The notes below the pieces were generated by a model that saw only the letters and a list, made by a program, of their open reading frames with translations, was not told the origin of the DNA and did no database searches. A stretch of DNA of 6,554 nt from an uncultured Gallionellaceae bacterium (GTDB lineage: Bacteria; Pseudomonadota; Gammaproteobacteria; Burkholderiales; Sulfuricellaceae): contig CALMWM010000155.1 of assembly GCA_937873435.1 (NCBI GenBank), positions 1 through 6,554 on the forward strand. Direction: 5' to 3'. Shown in pieces: positions 1-6,030 of this stretch; the first letter of the stretch is position 1; each line of letters starts with the position of its first letter. Made by a program: the position numbers and the translations under genes.

Positions 1-1
1 C

Positions 2-1693
2 ACCTTCCGCCATCACCCCGCCCAGACCGACGCCGACACCGCGCTGGTGGTCGGCAATCCCAAGCAGGTCGCCTTCGGCAATCTGCCGGGCGCGCGCAGC
101 GAGGCGGAATCGGTAGTGCGCGTGCTGGCCGCCGGCGGCTTCCGCGTCAAACAGGAAATCGAAACCGGCGCCGACAGCATCATGATCGGCCTGCACGCCG
201 ACGCTTACCGCATCCTCCACCTCGCCGGACACGGCGTGCGCGAGGAAGCCCGCACCACCCCCGACCCGTGCGCCTGCTGCCATCAAGACATCCCCGGCGA
301 AGCGAAAACCGTGTGCGGGATGGTGATCGGCGACGACACCTTCCTCACCCCCGGCGACGTGGCGCAAATGCGCTGGGTGCCGGAACTGGTGTTCATCAAT
401 TGCTGCTACCTCGGCAACACCCAGCGCAGCAGCGAGTCGGTCGAAAAATACAACCGGCTGGCCGCCAACCTCGCCAGCCAGTTCATCGAAATGGGCGTCA
501 AGGCGGTCATCGCCGCCGGCTGGGCGGTGGACGATGCCGCGGCCAAGGCTTACGCCGAACATTTCTACCAGCGCATGTTGGCCGATGAACCCTTCGGGCG
601 GGCGGTGCAAGGCGCTCGCAAGGCGATATTCGACCTCTTCCCCCACCTCAACACCTGGGGCGCGTACCAGTGTTACGGCGACCCGGATTACCGCCTCTAC
701 AACAAAGGCGAAAGCACCGCCAAAGCGCCGCCCGTGCCGTTCTACACCTCCGCCGAACTGGTGGTGGCGCTGGACAATGCGGCGAGCGCGGCCTGCATGG
801 GCGACGGCGATGCGGGTGCCGTCGAGCGCATTCTCAAGCGTATCCCCGAGCAGCAGAAAGCCGGCTGGCTGGCGAAAGCCGACGTGCTTGCCGCGCTGGG
901 AGTGGCCTACAGCGAAACCGGGCGCCTCGACAAGGCGCTGGAATACCTGAACCTGGCGGCCGGCAAGGATGCGGCCAATTTCCCGCTGCGGGTACTGGAG
1001 AAACGCGCCAACTTCAAAGCCCGGCGGGCGGTGGAATTGCTGCGCCAGGATCGCTCCGCGGCAACCCGCGAACAGGCCGGCGAACTGCTCGACCAGGCCT
1101 TCGCGGAACTCGACGCGCTGCTCGGCTTCGGCGCCACCCAGGAACGCTACAACCTGCTCGCCAGCGCCAGCAAGCGCAAGGCCTTGGCGGCGGCAAACGC
1201 GCCAGAGCGCAAGGCCGCGCTAAAAATGGTGCGCGATTACTATGAAAAATCCGAACAGGTAAGCACCGAAACCGGCGCTGGCCGAGAGCAGCACTCTCCC
1301 TACCCCACCATCAACAAGTGGCTGGCGGAAATTTTGCTGACGCCGAAAACGCTGAAGACGGAAATCCGAAATCAACTCTTGGCCGAGTGCCGACGGCAAG
1401 CAGAAGCTGCCGAATCAGATGACCGGCTGGCCCCCTGCTTCTGGAACGCCACCGCCATCGCCGAAAGCCTGCTGGCGCAAGCCCTGGCACAAGGCCAGCT
1501 GGCCGAGCGGCAGGAAGAAATCCTCGGCATTTACCGCAATGCCCGGGCGCGCGGCGCCAGCCCGCGCGAATTCGCCTCGATCCTGGATCAATACGATTTC
1601 CTGGAAATCTCCCTACCGGATAGCTGCGCCCGCGCACAGGCCGGGGCGTTGCGCAACCTCGCCATGGAAATTCGCCGGATGGCGGGACAGTAA
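2..1693 (+). CDS. CHAT-domain (caspase-like) protease with TPR-like C-terminal region, 5' end missing
   Basis: The frame is open to the left edge. The GTG at 47 lies inside the conserved stretch ALVVGNPK, so it is not the start; about 563 C-terminal residues are visible. Numbering from the codon at 47, the CHAT fold covers about residues 1-220. It has VGNP and LPGARSEAE, the HLAGHG motif with the probable catalytic His62 (nt 230-232), the FINCCYLG motif with probable nucleophile Cys120 (nt 404-406), and the closing GDPDYRLY. CHAT domains are cysteine peptidases of the caspase/separase clan, and several act as regulated proteases in bacterial immunity. An unusual Cys-rich insert lies between His and Cys (nt 269-316). 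Residues about 230-548 are helical, with a TPR-like unit at about 276-309 (nt 872-973) and a YPTIN motif further on, suggesting a protein-interaction or sensing region. No membrane segment is seen. The gene ends 18 nt before the lipase gene, so co-transcription is likely. The CHAT call is confident; the substrate is unknown. Confidence 0.88.
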   Translation, partial: TFRHHPAQTDADTALVVGNPKQVAFGNLPGARSEAESVVRVLAAGGFRVKQEIETGADSIMIGLHADAYRILHLAGHGVREEARTTPDPCACCHQDIPGEAKTVCGMVIGDDTFLTPGDVAQMRWVPELVFINCCYLGNTQRSSESVEKYNRLAANLASQFIEMGVKAVIAAGWAVDDAAAKAYAEHFYQRMLADEPFGRAVQGARKAIFDLFPHLNTWGAYQCYGDPDYRLYNKGESTAKAPPVPFYTSAELVVALDNAASAACMGDGDAGAVERILKRIPEQQKAGWLAKADVLAALGVAYSETGRLDKALEYLNLAAGKDAANFPLRVLEKRANFKARRAVELLRQDRSAATREQAGELLDQAFAELDALLGFGATQERYNLLASASKRKALAAANAPERKAALKMVRDYYEKSEQVSTETGAGREQHSPYPTINKWLAEILLTPKTLKTEIRNQLLAECRRQAEAAESDDRLAPCFWNATAIAESLLAQALAQGQLAERQEEILGIYRNARARGASPREFASILDQYDFLEISLPDSCARAQAGALRNLAMEIRRMAGQ

Positions 1694-1700
1694 GGCAAGA

Positions 1701-1706
1701 AGGAGG
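1701..1706 (+). promoter_or_regulatory. Ribosome binding site of the DUF2235 lipase gene
   Basis: AGGAGG sits 5 nt before the ATG at 1712, inside the 18-nt gap after the CHAT stop codon. It is a near-perfect Shine-Dalgarno sequence, fixes the start, and supports independent strong translation within the presumed operon. Confidence 0.85.
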
Positions 1707-1711
1707 GCGAC

Positions 1712-3229
1712 ATGAAGAACCTGGCAGTTTGCTGCGACGGCACCTGGAATTCCCCGGAAGAGAGGGCGGGCGGCGTTCCGGTGCCGACCAACGTGGTGCG
1801 CCTGTACAACGCGCTCGAAGATGTCGACGCGCACGGCACCCCGCAACTCAAGTATTACCACCCCGGCGTCGGCACCAGCGGGGGATGGCTCAAGCGTCTA
1901 TGGGCCGGCGGCGTCGGCGCGGGGCTCGACCGCAATGTGATGAGCGCTTACCGCTGGCTGGGCGAGCACTACGAGCCGGGCGACCGGATGTTCATCCTCG
2001 GCTTCAGCCGCGGCGCCTTCACCGCGCGCAGCCTGGGCGGGATGATTTCCCTGTGCGGGCTGCTCGACCTCCACGGCCTCGACGAAGCGGAAACCTGGAA
2101 ACGGGTGAACGCCGTTTACCAGCAGGGCTACCGCAAATCCGTCCGCTTCGCCGGGGAGCCGGGCTGGTTCCACCCCGGCGGGACGGTACCCATCCACTTC
2201 CTGGGCGTGTGGGACACGGTGGGCGCGCTGGGAATACCCGACGACATGGGCATCCTCGACCTGTTCGATTCTCCTAAAAATTACCGCTTCCACAACACCG
2301 CGCTCGGCGCCAACGTCGTCCACGCCCGCCACGCGGTGGCGCTCGACGAAATGCGGGCGAGCTTCACCCCAACCCTGTGGACTGGGCTGGAAAACCGCCC
2401 CAACGTCAAACAGCTGTGGTTCCCCGGCGTGCATTGCGACGTGGGCGGCGGCTATCTCCAGAAAGGCCTATCGGACGATACCCTCCGGTGGATGATGGAC
2501 GAAGCCGCCCCCCTCGGACTCGCGCTCAAGCCGGCGATGCGCGGCCAGCTCAGGCCGGATTTCCAGGACGTGCTGCACGACTCCGCAACGGGCGTGTTCA
2601 AGCTGTTCAGGACACTCCCGCGCAGCATCCCGCCGCTCGCGCCAGCGCCGCAAAGCGATGACTTACACCCATCCGCGCTGGAACGGCAAGCTTCGCCCCC
2701 CATCGCCCAAGCCGTCTACCACCCCACCGCCCTGCTGAAGCCGGGCGAGCAAAAAACCCTGGCGGTCTTCGCGGCGCAACACTGGAACGCCACCGGCATC
2801 TACCTGGAACGCGGCGCCCGTTACCGCTTCAGCGCAAGCGGCGAATGGCTGGACGCAAAGATCGCCTGCGGGCCGGGCGGCCCCAGGACGCGCTTCCATC
2901 CGGCCTATCTGATCGCCGGCGGCTGGGCGCTGCTGGTCAGCCTTTACCGCGGCATCACCGGGCAGCGGGACGCCAAGCTGGGAATGCGGCGCGCAGAAAA
3001 GATGCCCTGGTTCGCCCTCGTCGGCGCCATCGCCAACGGCGGCAACCCGCAGATCGACGGCACCCCGCAACCCCTCGAAAGCTTCCTGATCGGCAACGGC
3101 TGCGACTATCCCGCGCCAGGGAAGAGCATCGACAAGCCCGGCTACCTGTACGGCTACGCCAACGACCTGTGGAGCATGTATGGCAACAATCGCGGCAGCG
3201 TGACGCTGACAGTCGAACGCCTGAGCTGA
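1712..3229 (+). CDS. DUF2235 / Tle1-type alpha/beta-hydrolase (putative phospholipase) with C-terminal LecA-like lectin domain
   Basis: 505 aa, ATG with AGGAGG upstream. Residues 1-343 are a DUF2235 domain, the catalytic fold of Tle1-type type VI phospholipase effectors. Visible motifs are CCDGTWN at 7-13, the nucleophile elbow GFSRGAF (Ser99, nt 2006-2008), GVWDTVGA (Asp168), PGVHCDVGGGY (His241), LHDS at 288-291 and HPSALER at 319-325. The Ser/Asp/His set appears complete, although which Asp acts is inferred. Residues about 348-505 resemble the Pseudomonas LecA (PA-IL) beta-sandwich: Gly/Tyr/Phe-rich strand YRFSASGEW, WGPQG-like CGPGG, HP at 396-397, a LVGAIANGG strand and the closing ND…YGNN…G motif (Asp485, Asn492, Asn493), which in LecA carries calcium ligands. 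There is no signal peptide or membrane helix. It lies between the CHAT and GH19 genes. By family it would hydrolyse phospholipid ester bonds, with the lectin domain binding glycans or positioning it at a target surface. DUF2235 call sure; lectin call moderate. Confidence 0.9.
   Translation: MKNLAVCCDGTWNSPEERAGGVPVPTNVVRLYNALEDVDAHGTPQLKYYHPGVGTSGGWLKRLWAGGVGAGLDRNVMSAYRWLGEHYEPGDRMFILGFSRGAFTARSLGGMISLCGLLDLHGLDEAETWKRVNAVYQQGYRKSVRFAGEPGWFHPGGTVPIHFLGVWDTVGALGIPDDMGILDLFDSPKNYRFHNTALGANVVHARHAVALDEMRASFTPTLWTGLENRPNVKQLWFPGVHCDVGGGYLQKGLSDDTLRWMMDEAAPLGLALKPAMRGQLRPDFQDVLHDSATGVFKLFRTLPRSIPPLAPAPQSDDLHPSALERQASPPIAQAVYHPTALLKPGEQKTLAVFAAQHWNATGIYLERGARYRFSASGEWLDAKIACGPGGPRTRFHPAYLIAGGWALLVSLYRGITGQRDAKLGMRRAEKMPWFALVGAIANGGNPQIDGTPQPLESFLIGNGCDYPAPGKSIDKPGYLYGYANDLWSMYGNNRGSVTLTVERLS
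2753..3226 (+). other. LecA/PA-IL-like carbohydrate-binding domain region of the lipase
   Basis: This part encodes about residues 348-505. Compared from memory with LecA, the last third aligns well: LecA has a YND…TYGNNSG segment and this protein has ANDLWSMYGNNRG. The Asp and both Asn are kept, while the Thr is Met. The LecA Tyr36 position appears to be Asp381, and the HPDQ sugar-contact segment is HPAY, so the sugar-contact Gln is absent. The core is also longer than LecA by an insertion around residues 403-430 (Leu/Trp-rich then Arg/Lys-rich). A calcium-binding lectin fold is plausible; galactose specificity is doubtful. Confidence 0.6.
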
Positions 3230-3238
3230 CGCAACGCC

Positions 3239-3244
3239 AAGGAG
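3239..3244 (+). promoter_or_regulatory. Ribosome binding site of the GH19 gene
   Basis: AAGGAG lies 7 nt before the ATG at 3252, within the 22-nt gap after the lipase stop. The bases just before both operon ATGs are identical (CGACATG), a small sign that the two genes share a history. Confidence 0.8.
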
Positions 3245-3251
3245 AAACGAC

Positions 3252-4049
3252 ATGGATACCCTACGCCCCGGCGCATCCGGCGCCGACGTCAGCAAACTGC
3301 AAACGCGCCTCGCCGAACTGGGCCTGCCCCCTGGCAAAATCGACGGCAGTTTCGGCCCGGCCACCGAAGCCGCGCTGCTCGCCTTCCAGAAAAGCCGGAA
3401 CCTGCTGGCCGACGGTGTGGCCGGGCCGCGCACCCTCGCCGCGCTGGGCCTGGTCGACGACGGCACCCTGCCCAGCGCCATCCCGCAAGTCAGCGTCGAA
3501 AAAGTCTGCGTGATGTTCCCCCATACCCCTCGCCCCAATATCGAAAAAAACCTGCCCTTCGTGCTCGCCGGCATGGTGAACGCCGCGCTCCAGGACAAGC
3601 CCATGGTGCTGATGGCGCTCGCCACCATCCGCGCCGAGACCGAAGGCTTCGTCCCCATCAGCGAAGGCCAGTCGCGCTACAACACCTCGCCCGGCGGCAA
3701 ACCCTTCGACCTCTACGACCAGCGCGCCGACCTCGGCAACAGCCAGCCCGGCGACGGCGCGAAATACCGCGGACGCGGCTTCATCCAGCTCACCGGCAAA
3801 GCCAACTACCGCCAGCACGGGCAAGCCATCGGCTTGGGCGAGCAACTACTGGACGCCCCCGAACGCGCCAACGAACCCGCCATCGCCGCCGCACTGCTCG
3901 CCAGTTTTCTCAAGGCCAGGGAAAGACCAATCAAGGAAGCCCTGATAGTGGGCGACCTACGCACCGCGCGGAAGCTGGTGAATGGGGGGAGTAACGGGTT
4001 GGATCGGTTCGAGGATTGTTGGAGGCGGGGAGATGGGTTGTTGGTGTAA
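3252..4049 (+). CDS. Peptidoglycan-binding domain + GH19 chitinase/endolysin-like hydrolase
   Basis: 265 aa, ATG with AAGGAG. Residues 3-67 are a PG_binding_1 domain (LRPGASGADVSKLQ, IDGSFGPATEAALLAFQ, DGVAGPRTLAALGL), a three-helix module that docks on peptidoglycan. Residues about 82-262 are a bacterial GH19 domain. It shows AET (Glu129, probable acid), ISEGQSRYNTSPGG (Glu138 nearby), PFDLYD, KYRGRGFIQLTGKANY at 171-186 and LVNGGSNGLDRF at 242-253. GH19 enzymes cleave beta-1,4-linked GlcNAc-containing polymers; bacterial versions paired with this binding domain usually act as wall-degrading lysozymes or endolysins. There is no signal peptide or membrane helix, so export would need a secretion machine or lysis. 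It is the last gene of the run begun by the CHAT gene. The final 25 or so codons switch to G-rich choices (GGG, TTG, AGG) although the protein motif continues normally. Alternative: a phage-derived endolysin, but no holin or other phage gene is visible. Confidence 0.88.
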   Translation: MDTLRPGASGADVSKLQTRLAELGLPPGKIDGSFGPATEAALLAFQKSRNLLADGVAGPRTLAALGLVDDGTLPSAIPQVSVEKVCVMFPHTPRPNIEKNLPFVLAGMVNAALQDKPMVLMALATIRAETEGFVPISEGQSRYNTSPGGKPFDLYDQRADLGNSQPGDGAKYRGRGFIQLTGKANYRQHGQAIGLGEQLLDAPERANEPAIAAALLASFLKARERPIKEALIVGDLRTARKLVNGGSNGLDRFEDCWRRGDGLLV

Positions 4050-4083
4050 TCATATTCTACTTCTCAATAGAAACGAGAAGAAC

Positions 4084-4145
4084 ACCCTCTCCCGCGCTGT
4101 CGCGCACCCCTCCCCCGCTCGCGGGGGAGGGGCTGGGGGAGAGGG
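4084..4145 (+). repeat. GC-rich nested palindromic element (REP-like)
   Basis: Outer arms CCCTCTCCC (4085-4093) and GGGAGAGGG (4137-4145) enclose a perfect 12-bp inner inverted repeat, 4107-4118 with 4121-4132, around a 2-nt centre. This C-rich then G-rich layout is typical of short dispersed intergenic palindromes in proteobacterial genomes. It begins 35 nt after the GH19 stop. It could also stop transcription, but no T-tract follows the stem directly (six Ts come at 4160-4165), so it is not a textbook intrinsic terminator. Confidence 0.7.
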
Positions 4146-4262
4146 AAAATTAATGCCGGTTTTTTGCATATTGAAATTACGCGGGTTGATAGCCAAAAAA
4201 TTGCTTTTGTATTGATTTGCAAATACACGAATGTCTCAGTTGTGCCAAAAGCGGCCATTTAG

Positions 4263-4278
4263 TCAACGACCTCGTTGA
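4263..4278. repeat. 16-bp operator-like palindrome
   Basis: TCAACGA and TCGTTGA are perfect 7-bp arms around a CC centre. The size and symmetry suit a dimeric regulator site, and it lies upstream of the gene at 4539. No regulator is encoded in the window, so function is unproven and a chance origin is possible. Confidence 0.3.
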
Positions 4279-4526
4279 GAGCAATATTTTCCTTTGTTAC
4301 ATTCAACTAGCACAGTTCCCACACTGATAAGTTAAGTGGGAGATAAATCGCACATGGTGTTTTTTCTCGCGAAGTTGCGATGCCAATTAGATTAAGAACA
4401 GTTTTTTAGCCAAATATCGCCAAGATTATGTGACAACCGAGACCAGATTAGCGGATACATTTGGCACCTGGTTTATGTTTGGTCTCTTAAAACGCATTTA
4501 TGAAATGCAGCTATTTTGCTGAACAT

Positions 4527-4541
4527 AGGGAGTCATAATTG
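4527..4541 (+). promoter_or_regulatory. Ribosome binding site and TTG start deciding the membrane-protein start
   Basis: AGGGAG (4527-4532) precedes a TTG at 4539 by 6 nt. A TAA in the same frame sits immediately upstream (4536-4538), so the frame cannot begin earlier, and the next in-frame ATG (residue 79) would remove both membrane helices. TTG is therefore the most likely start. Confidence 0.7.
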
Positions 4542-5432
4542 ATTACCGGTCCATTTCAAATATTTTTTTTGCTACTTCTATTTCTAGTAGCGCTTCCAAT
4601 AACACTTCTGATAGTACTTGCACCTGGCTTGATAGCCGGATGGTTGGCAAAACGACTAGGAAAAAGTCCATGGGTGTGGGGTAGCTTAATAGGCACTACA
4701 TTCGCAATAGTTATTTCACCAAAAATTCCATCTATTTATTTTGGTGTTTTTAGCTGGGAGGAGAAACTCGTCATGCCACAGCGTGAGGAAACAGTATTTG
4801 TGCCATTGAAGAATACTCACAAAGTAGTTATTCATTTGAGCGTAAAAGGTGTCAATTTTGACGTGCCACTAAATTATATGAGCAATTATATGAACCGCCG
4901 CTATGATCCTCCGACGCACGGTTGGCAGAACATAACAAAAGGTGAATACGCAGGGGAGGCTCGGCATAAGGTTGACCAATTTTCTGTAACAGCCTTATTA
5001 CCTGATTTAGAGCCAATGTCAGAGCAGAATTACCGGGAGTTTGAGAAGTCGTACTTCGGGTTGAAGGTTCAAGCCTCTCTTTCACATCCAGTAGCCGATG
5101 ATTTTTATTTTGGGGGTGGGTATTTCGATAATTTGAGTCGACAATCAGACGATCCAGATGTGCCTGGGATGATGCGTTTCCACGATAATGCTGGAGGAGA
5201 TTTGTTTTACAGTCATGACCATCCGGTTCCAGATCTCACGCATATCACCTGTAGAGAAGACAAGAGTATTCCATCGCATCCAACATGTACCGTAGATACG
5301 GCGTTCGTATATAAGGGATTTTATCGTTTCAGATTGGGTTATCGTTTTGATCGTACCTATCTGCCAAAATGGCGCGAGATAGACCACAAGATAAAAACTT
5401 TATTTGAGCGTTTAGGTGATGCGACGCCATAA
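4539..5432 (+). CDS. Two-helix membrane protein with periplasmic domain, unknown function (possible lipase immunity protein)
   Basis: 297 aa, TTG start. I do not recognise a named family. Residues about 7-36 and 46-66 are hydrophobic helices. The short loop between them (AKRLGKSPW) is positively charged, so by the positive-inside rule both ends should face the periplasm, leaving about 230 residues outside the cytoplasm. That domain has FDVPLNYM (107-114), LLPDLEPM (153-160), Gly/Tyr-rich FYFGGGYF (189-196), and the only two cysteines, Cys238 and Cys250, well placed for a disulfide. It ends in a helix with YLPKWREI (274-281). A signal-anchored periplasmic domain with an F-x-(V/I)-P-x-x-Y motif and a PDLxP motif recalls, from memory, proteins next to Tle-type lipases that act as immunity proteins; this is inference. 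The gene is AT-rich (19 G/C of 60 at 4561-4620, against 43 of 60 at 2881-2940), suggesting separate acquisition. It is in the same direction as the hydrolase genes but separated by 489 nt. Confidence 0.75.
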   Translation: MITGPFQIFFLLLLFLVALPITLLIVLAPGLIAGWLAKRLGKSPWVWGSLIGTTFAIVISPKIPSIYFGVFSWEEKLVMPQREETVFVPLKNTHKVVIHLSVKGVNFDVPLNYMSNYMNRRYDPPTHGWQNITKGEYAGEARHKVDQFSVTALLPDLEPMSEQNYREFEKSYFGLKVQASLSHPVADDFYFGGGYFDNLSRQSDDPDVPGMMRFHDNAGGDLFYSHDHPVPDLTHITCREDKSIPSHPTCTVDTAFVYKGFYRFRLGYRFDRTYLPKWREIDHKIKTLFERLGDATP

Positions 5433-5700
5433 AATCTACCATCTATTCCTTAACCAGCCCAACCAGCGTTCGAAGGAACTACCGAAAAGCGTGGCAATCC
5501 GTCAACTCTACGCTAAACGGCTGCTTTGTAGAGGATCGAGCGTCCCATTTGGGTCGTGAGTCGGCATTCGGGATGAATTAATTTAAGGGCTAACGAAGCT
5601 GTAGAACAACCGTACCCGTTACAAGATTTGTCCGAAGCGGCGAGCTCCCCCATCATTAGGCGACCGCTGTTGTTCCATTTGTCCTTCCTCTTTCCACAAC
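5433..5700. other. Non-coding interval between convergent genes
   Basis: This covers the space from the stop of the membrane-protein gene to the terminator. No ORF with a plausible start, codon pattern or motif was found on either strand, and no tRNA or clear repeat. Base composition rises from AT-rich towards that of the housekeeping genes. It may contain degraded remnants of a mobile element, but nothing identifiable. Confidence 0.5.
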
Positions 5701-5701
5701 G

Positions 5702-5739
5702 AAAAACGGCGGCAACCCTTCCAGGTTGCCGCCGTTTTT
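5702..5739. terminator. Strong bidirectional intrinsic terminator
   Basis: Two 16-nt arms (5702-5717 and 5724-5739) are perfectly complementary around a 6-nt loop. The stem is GC-rich (ACGGCGGCAACC) and is flanked by five As on the left and five Ts on the right, so it gives a stem plus U-tract on both strands. On the minus strand it lies 19 nt after the ferredoxin stop and should end the rsmD–coaD–ferredoxin transcript. On the plus strand it can stop readthrough from the membrane-protein gene. Confidence 0.92.
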
Positions 5740-5758
5740 AATTCCAGACCGCTCCGGC

Positions 5759-6010
5759 TTACTTCGCTGCGCTGATCTTTTCGAACTTGGCTTGCAGTTG
5801 TTCCTTGGTTTCGGCGTGGCTGGGGTCCTTGGGGATGCAATCCACCGGACACACCGACACGCATTGCGGTTCGTCGTAGTGGCCGACGCACTCGGTGCAC
5901 AGAGCGGGGTCGATCACGTAAATTTCGTCGCCTTGGCTGATCGCGCCGTTAGGACACTCGGGTTCGCACACGTCGCAGTTGATGCATTCGTCGGTAATCA
6001 TTAAAGCCAT
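5759..6010 (-). CDS. yfhL: YfhL-type 2[4Fe-4S] ferredoxin (Allochromatium type)
   Basis: 83 aa, a small soluble electron carrier. It has two cluster motifs: Cys9, 12, 15, 19 in CINCDVCEPECP, and Cys38, 41, 50, 54 in CTEC…CVSVCP. In the second, eight residues separate Cys41 and Cys50, the long loop that marks the Allochromatium vinosum/YfhL subgroup, whose two clusters have very low and unequal potentials. Cys58 is an extra, also usual in this subgroup. The C-terminal tail (about 62-83) is charged and helical. ATG at 6010 is preceded by AAAGGAAA (6016-6023). It starts 20 nt after coaD ends, so it is the last gene of that operon, followed by an intrinsic terminator. Electron partners are not evident from the neighbours; this gene follows coaD in many Betaproteobacteria. 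The symbol follows the E. coli relative; databases often label it fdx or simply ferredoxin. Confidence 0.93.
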   Translation of the reverse strand: MALMITDECINCDVCEPECPNGAISQGDEIYVIDPALCTECVGHYDEPQCVSVCPVDCIPKDPSHAETKEQLQAKFEKISAAK

Positions 6011-6030
6011 GGTAGTTTCCTTTGGTTAAG

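Larger units (their letters stand above)
4050..4538. other. Non-coding interval with a sharp GC-to-AT shift
   Basis: This 489-nt gap starts with the GC-rich palindrome and becomes AT-rich from about 4146. I see no convincing gene: the best short frame is a 13-codon ATG reading at 4354 that ends quickly. It holds a 16-bp palindrome (4263-4278), a 6-bp hairpin TCCCAC/GTGGGA (4317-4322 with 4336-4341) and a 7-bp inverted repeat GAGACCA/TGGTCTC (4439-4445 with 4480-4486). The promoter of the downstream gene should lie here, but no clear -35/-10 pair stands out. Confidence 0.6.

Noticed and set aside
47..49. GTG at 47 as the start of the CHAT gene
   Set aside because: The frame is open upstream to the window edge and the codons before it (TALV) continue the conserved opening strand ALVVGNP; no RBS precedes it.
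2663..3658. 331-codon minus-strand open frame
   Set aside because: It lies antisense to the lipase and GH19 genes, whose motifs are clear; long antisense frames are expected in GC-rich coding DNA, and its translation shows no recognisable domain.
3261..3845. 194-codon minus-strand open frame
   Set aside because: Antisense to the GH19 gene, rich in Ala/Gly/Val as a GC-bias artefact, no domain seen.
4084..4165. Palindrome plus later T-run as an intrinsic terminator of the hydrolase operon
   Set aside because: The six-T run starts about 15 nt after the stem, too far for a standard terminator; kept as a repeat instead.
3982..4215. 77-codon plus-strand open frame after the GH19 domain
   Set aside because: It starts inside the GH19 gene in another frame and its body is the GC-rich palindrome; no RBS and no domain.
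4354..4395. 13-codon ATG frame in the AT-rich gap
   Set aside because: Too short, poor RBS spacing and nothing to support expression.
4050..5700. CRISPR array, tRNA or complete insertion sequence
   Set aside because: No regularly spaced direct repeats, no cloverleaf, no transposase frame and no matching terminal repeats were seen.
5619..5900. 93-codon minus-strand open frame
   Set aside because: It runs through the intrinsic terminator and overlaps the ferredoxin gene out of frame.
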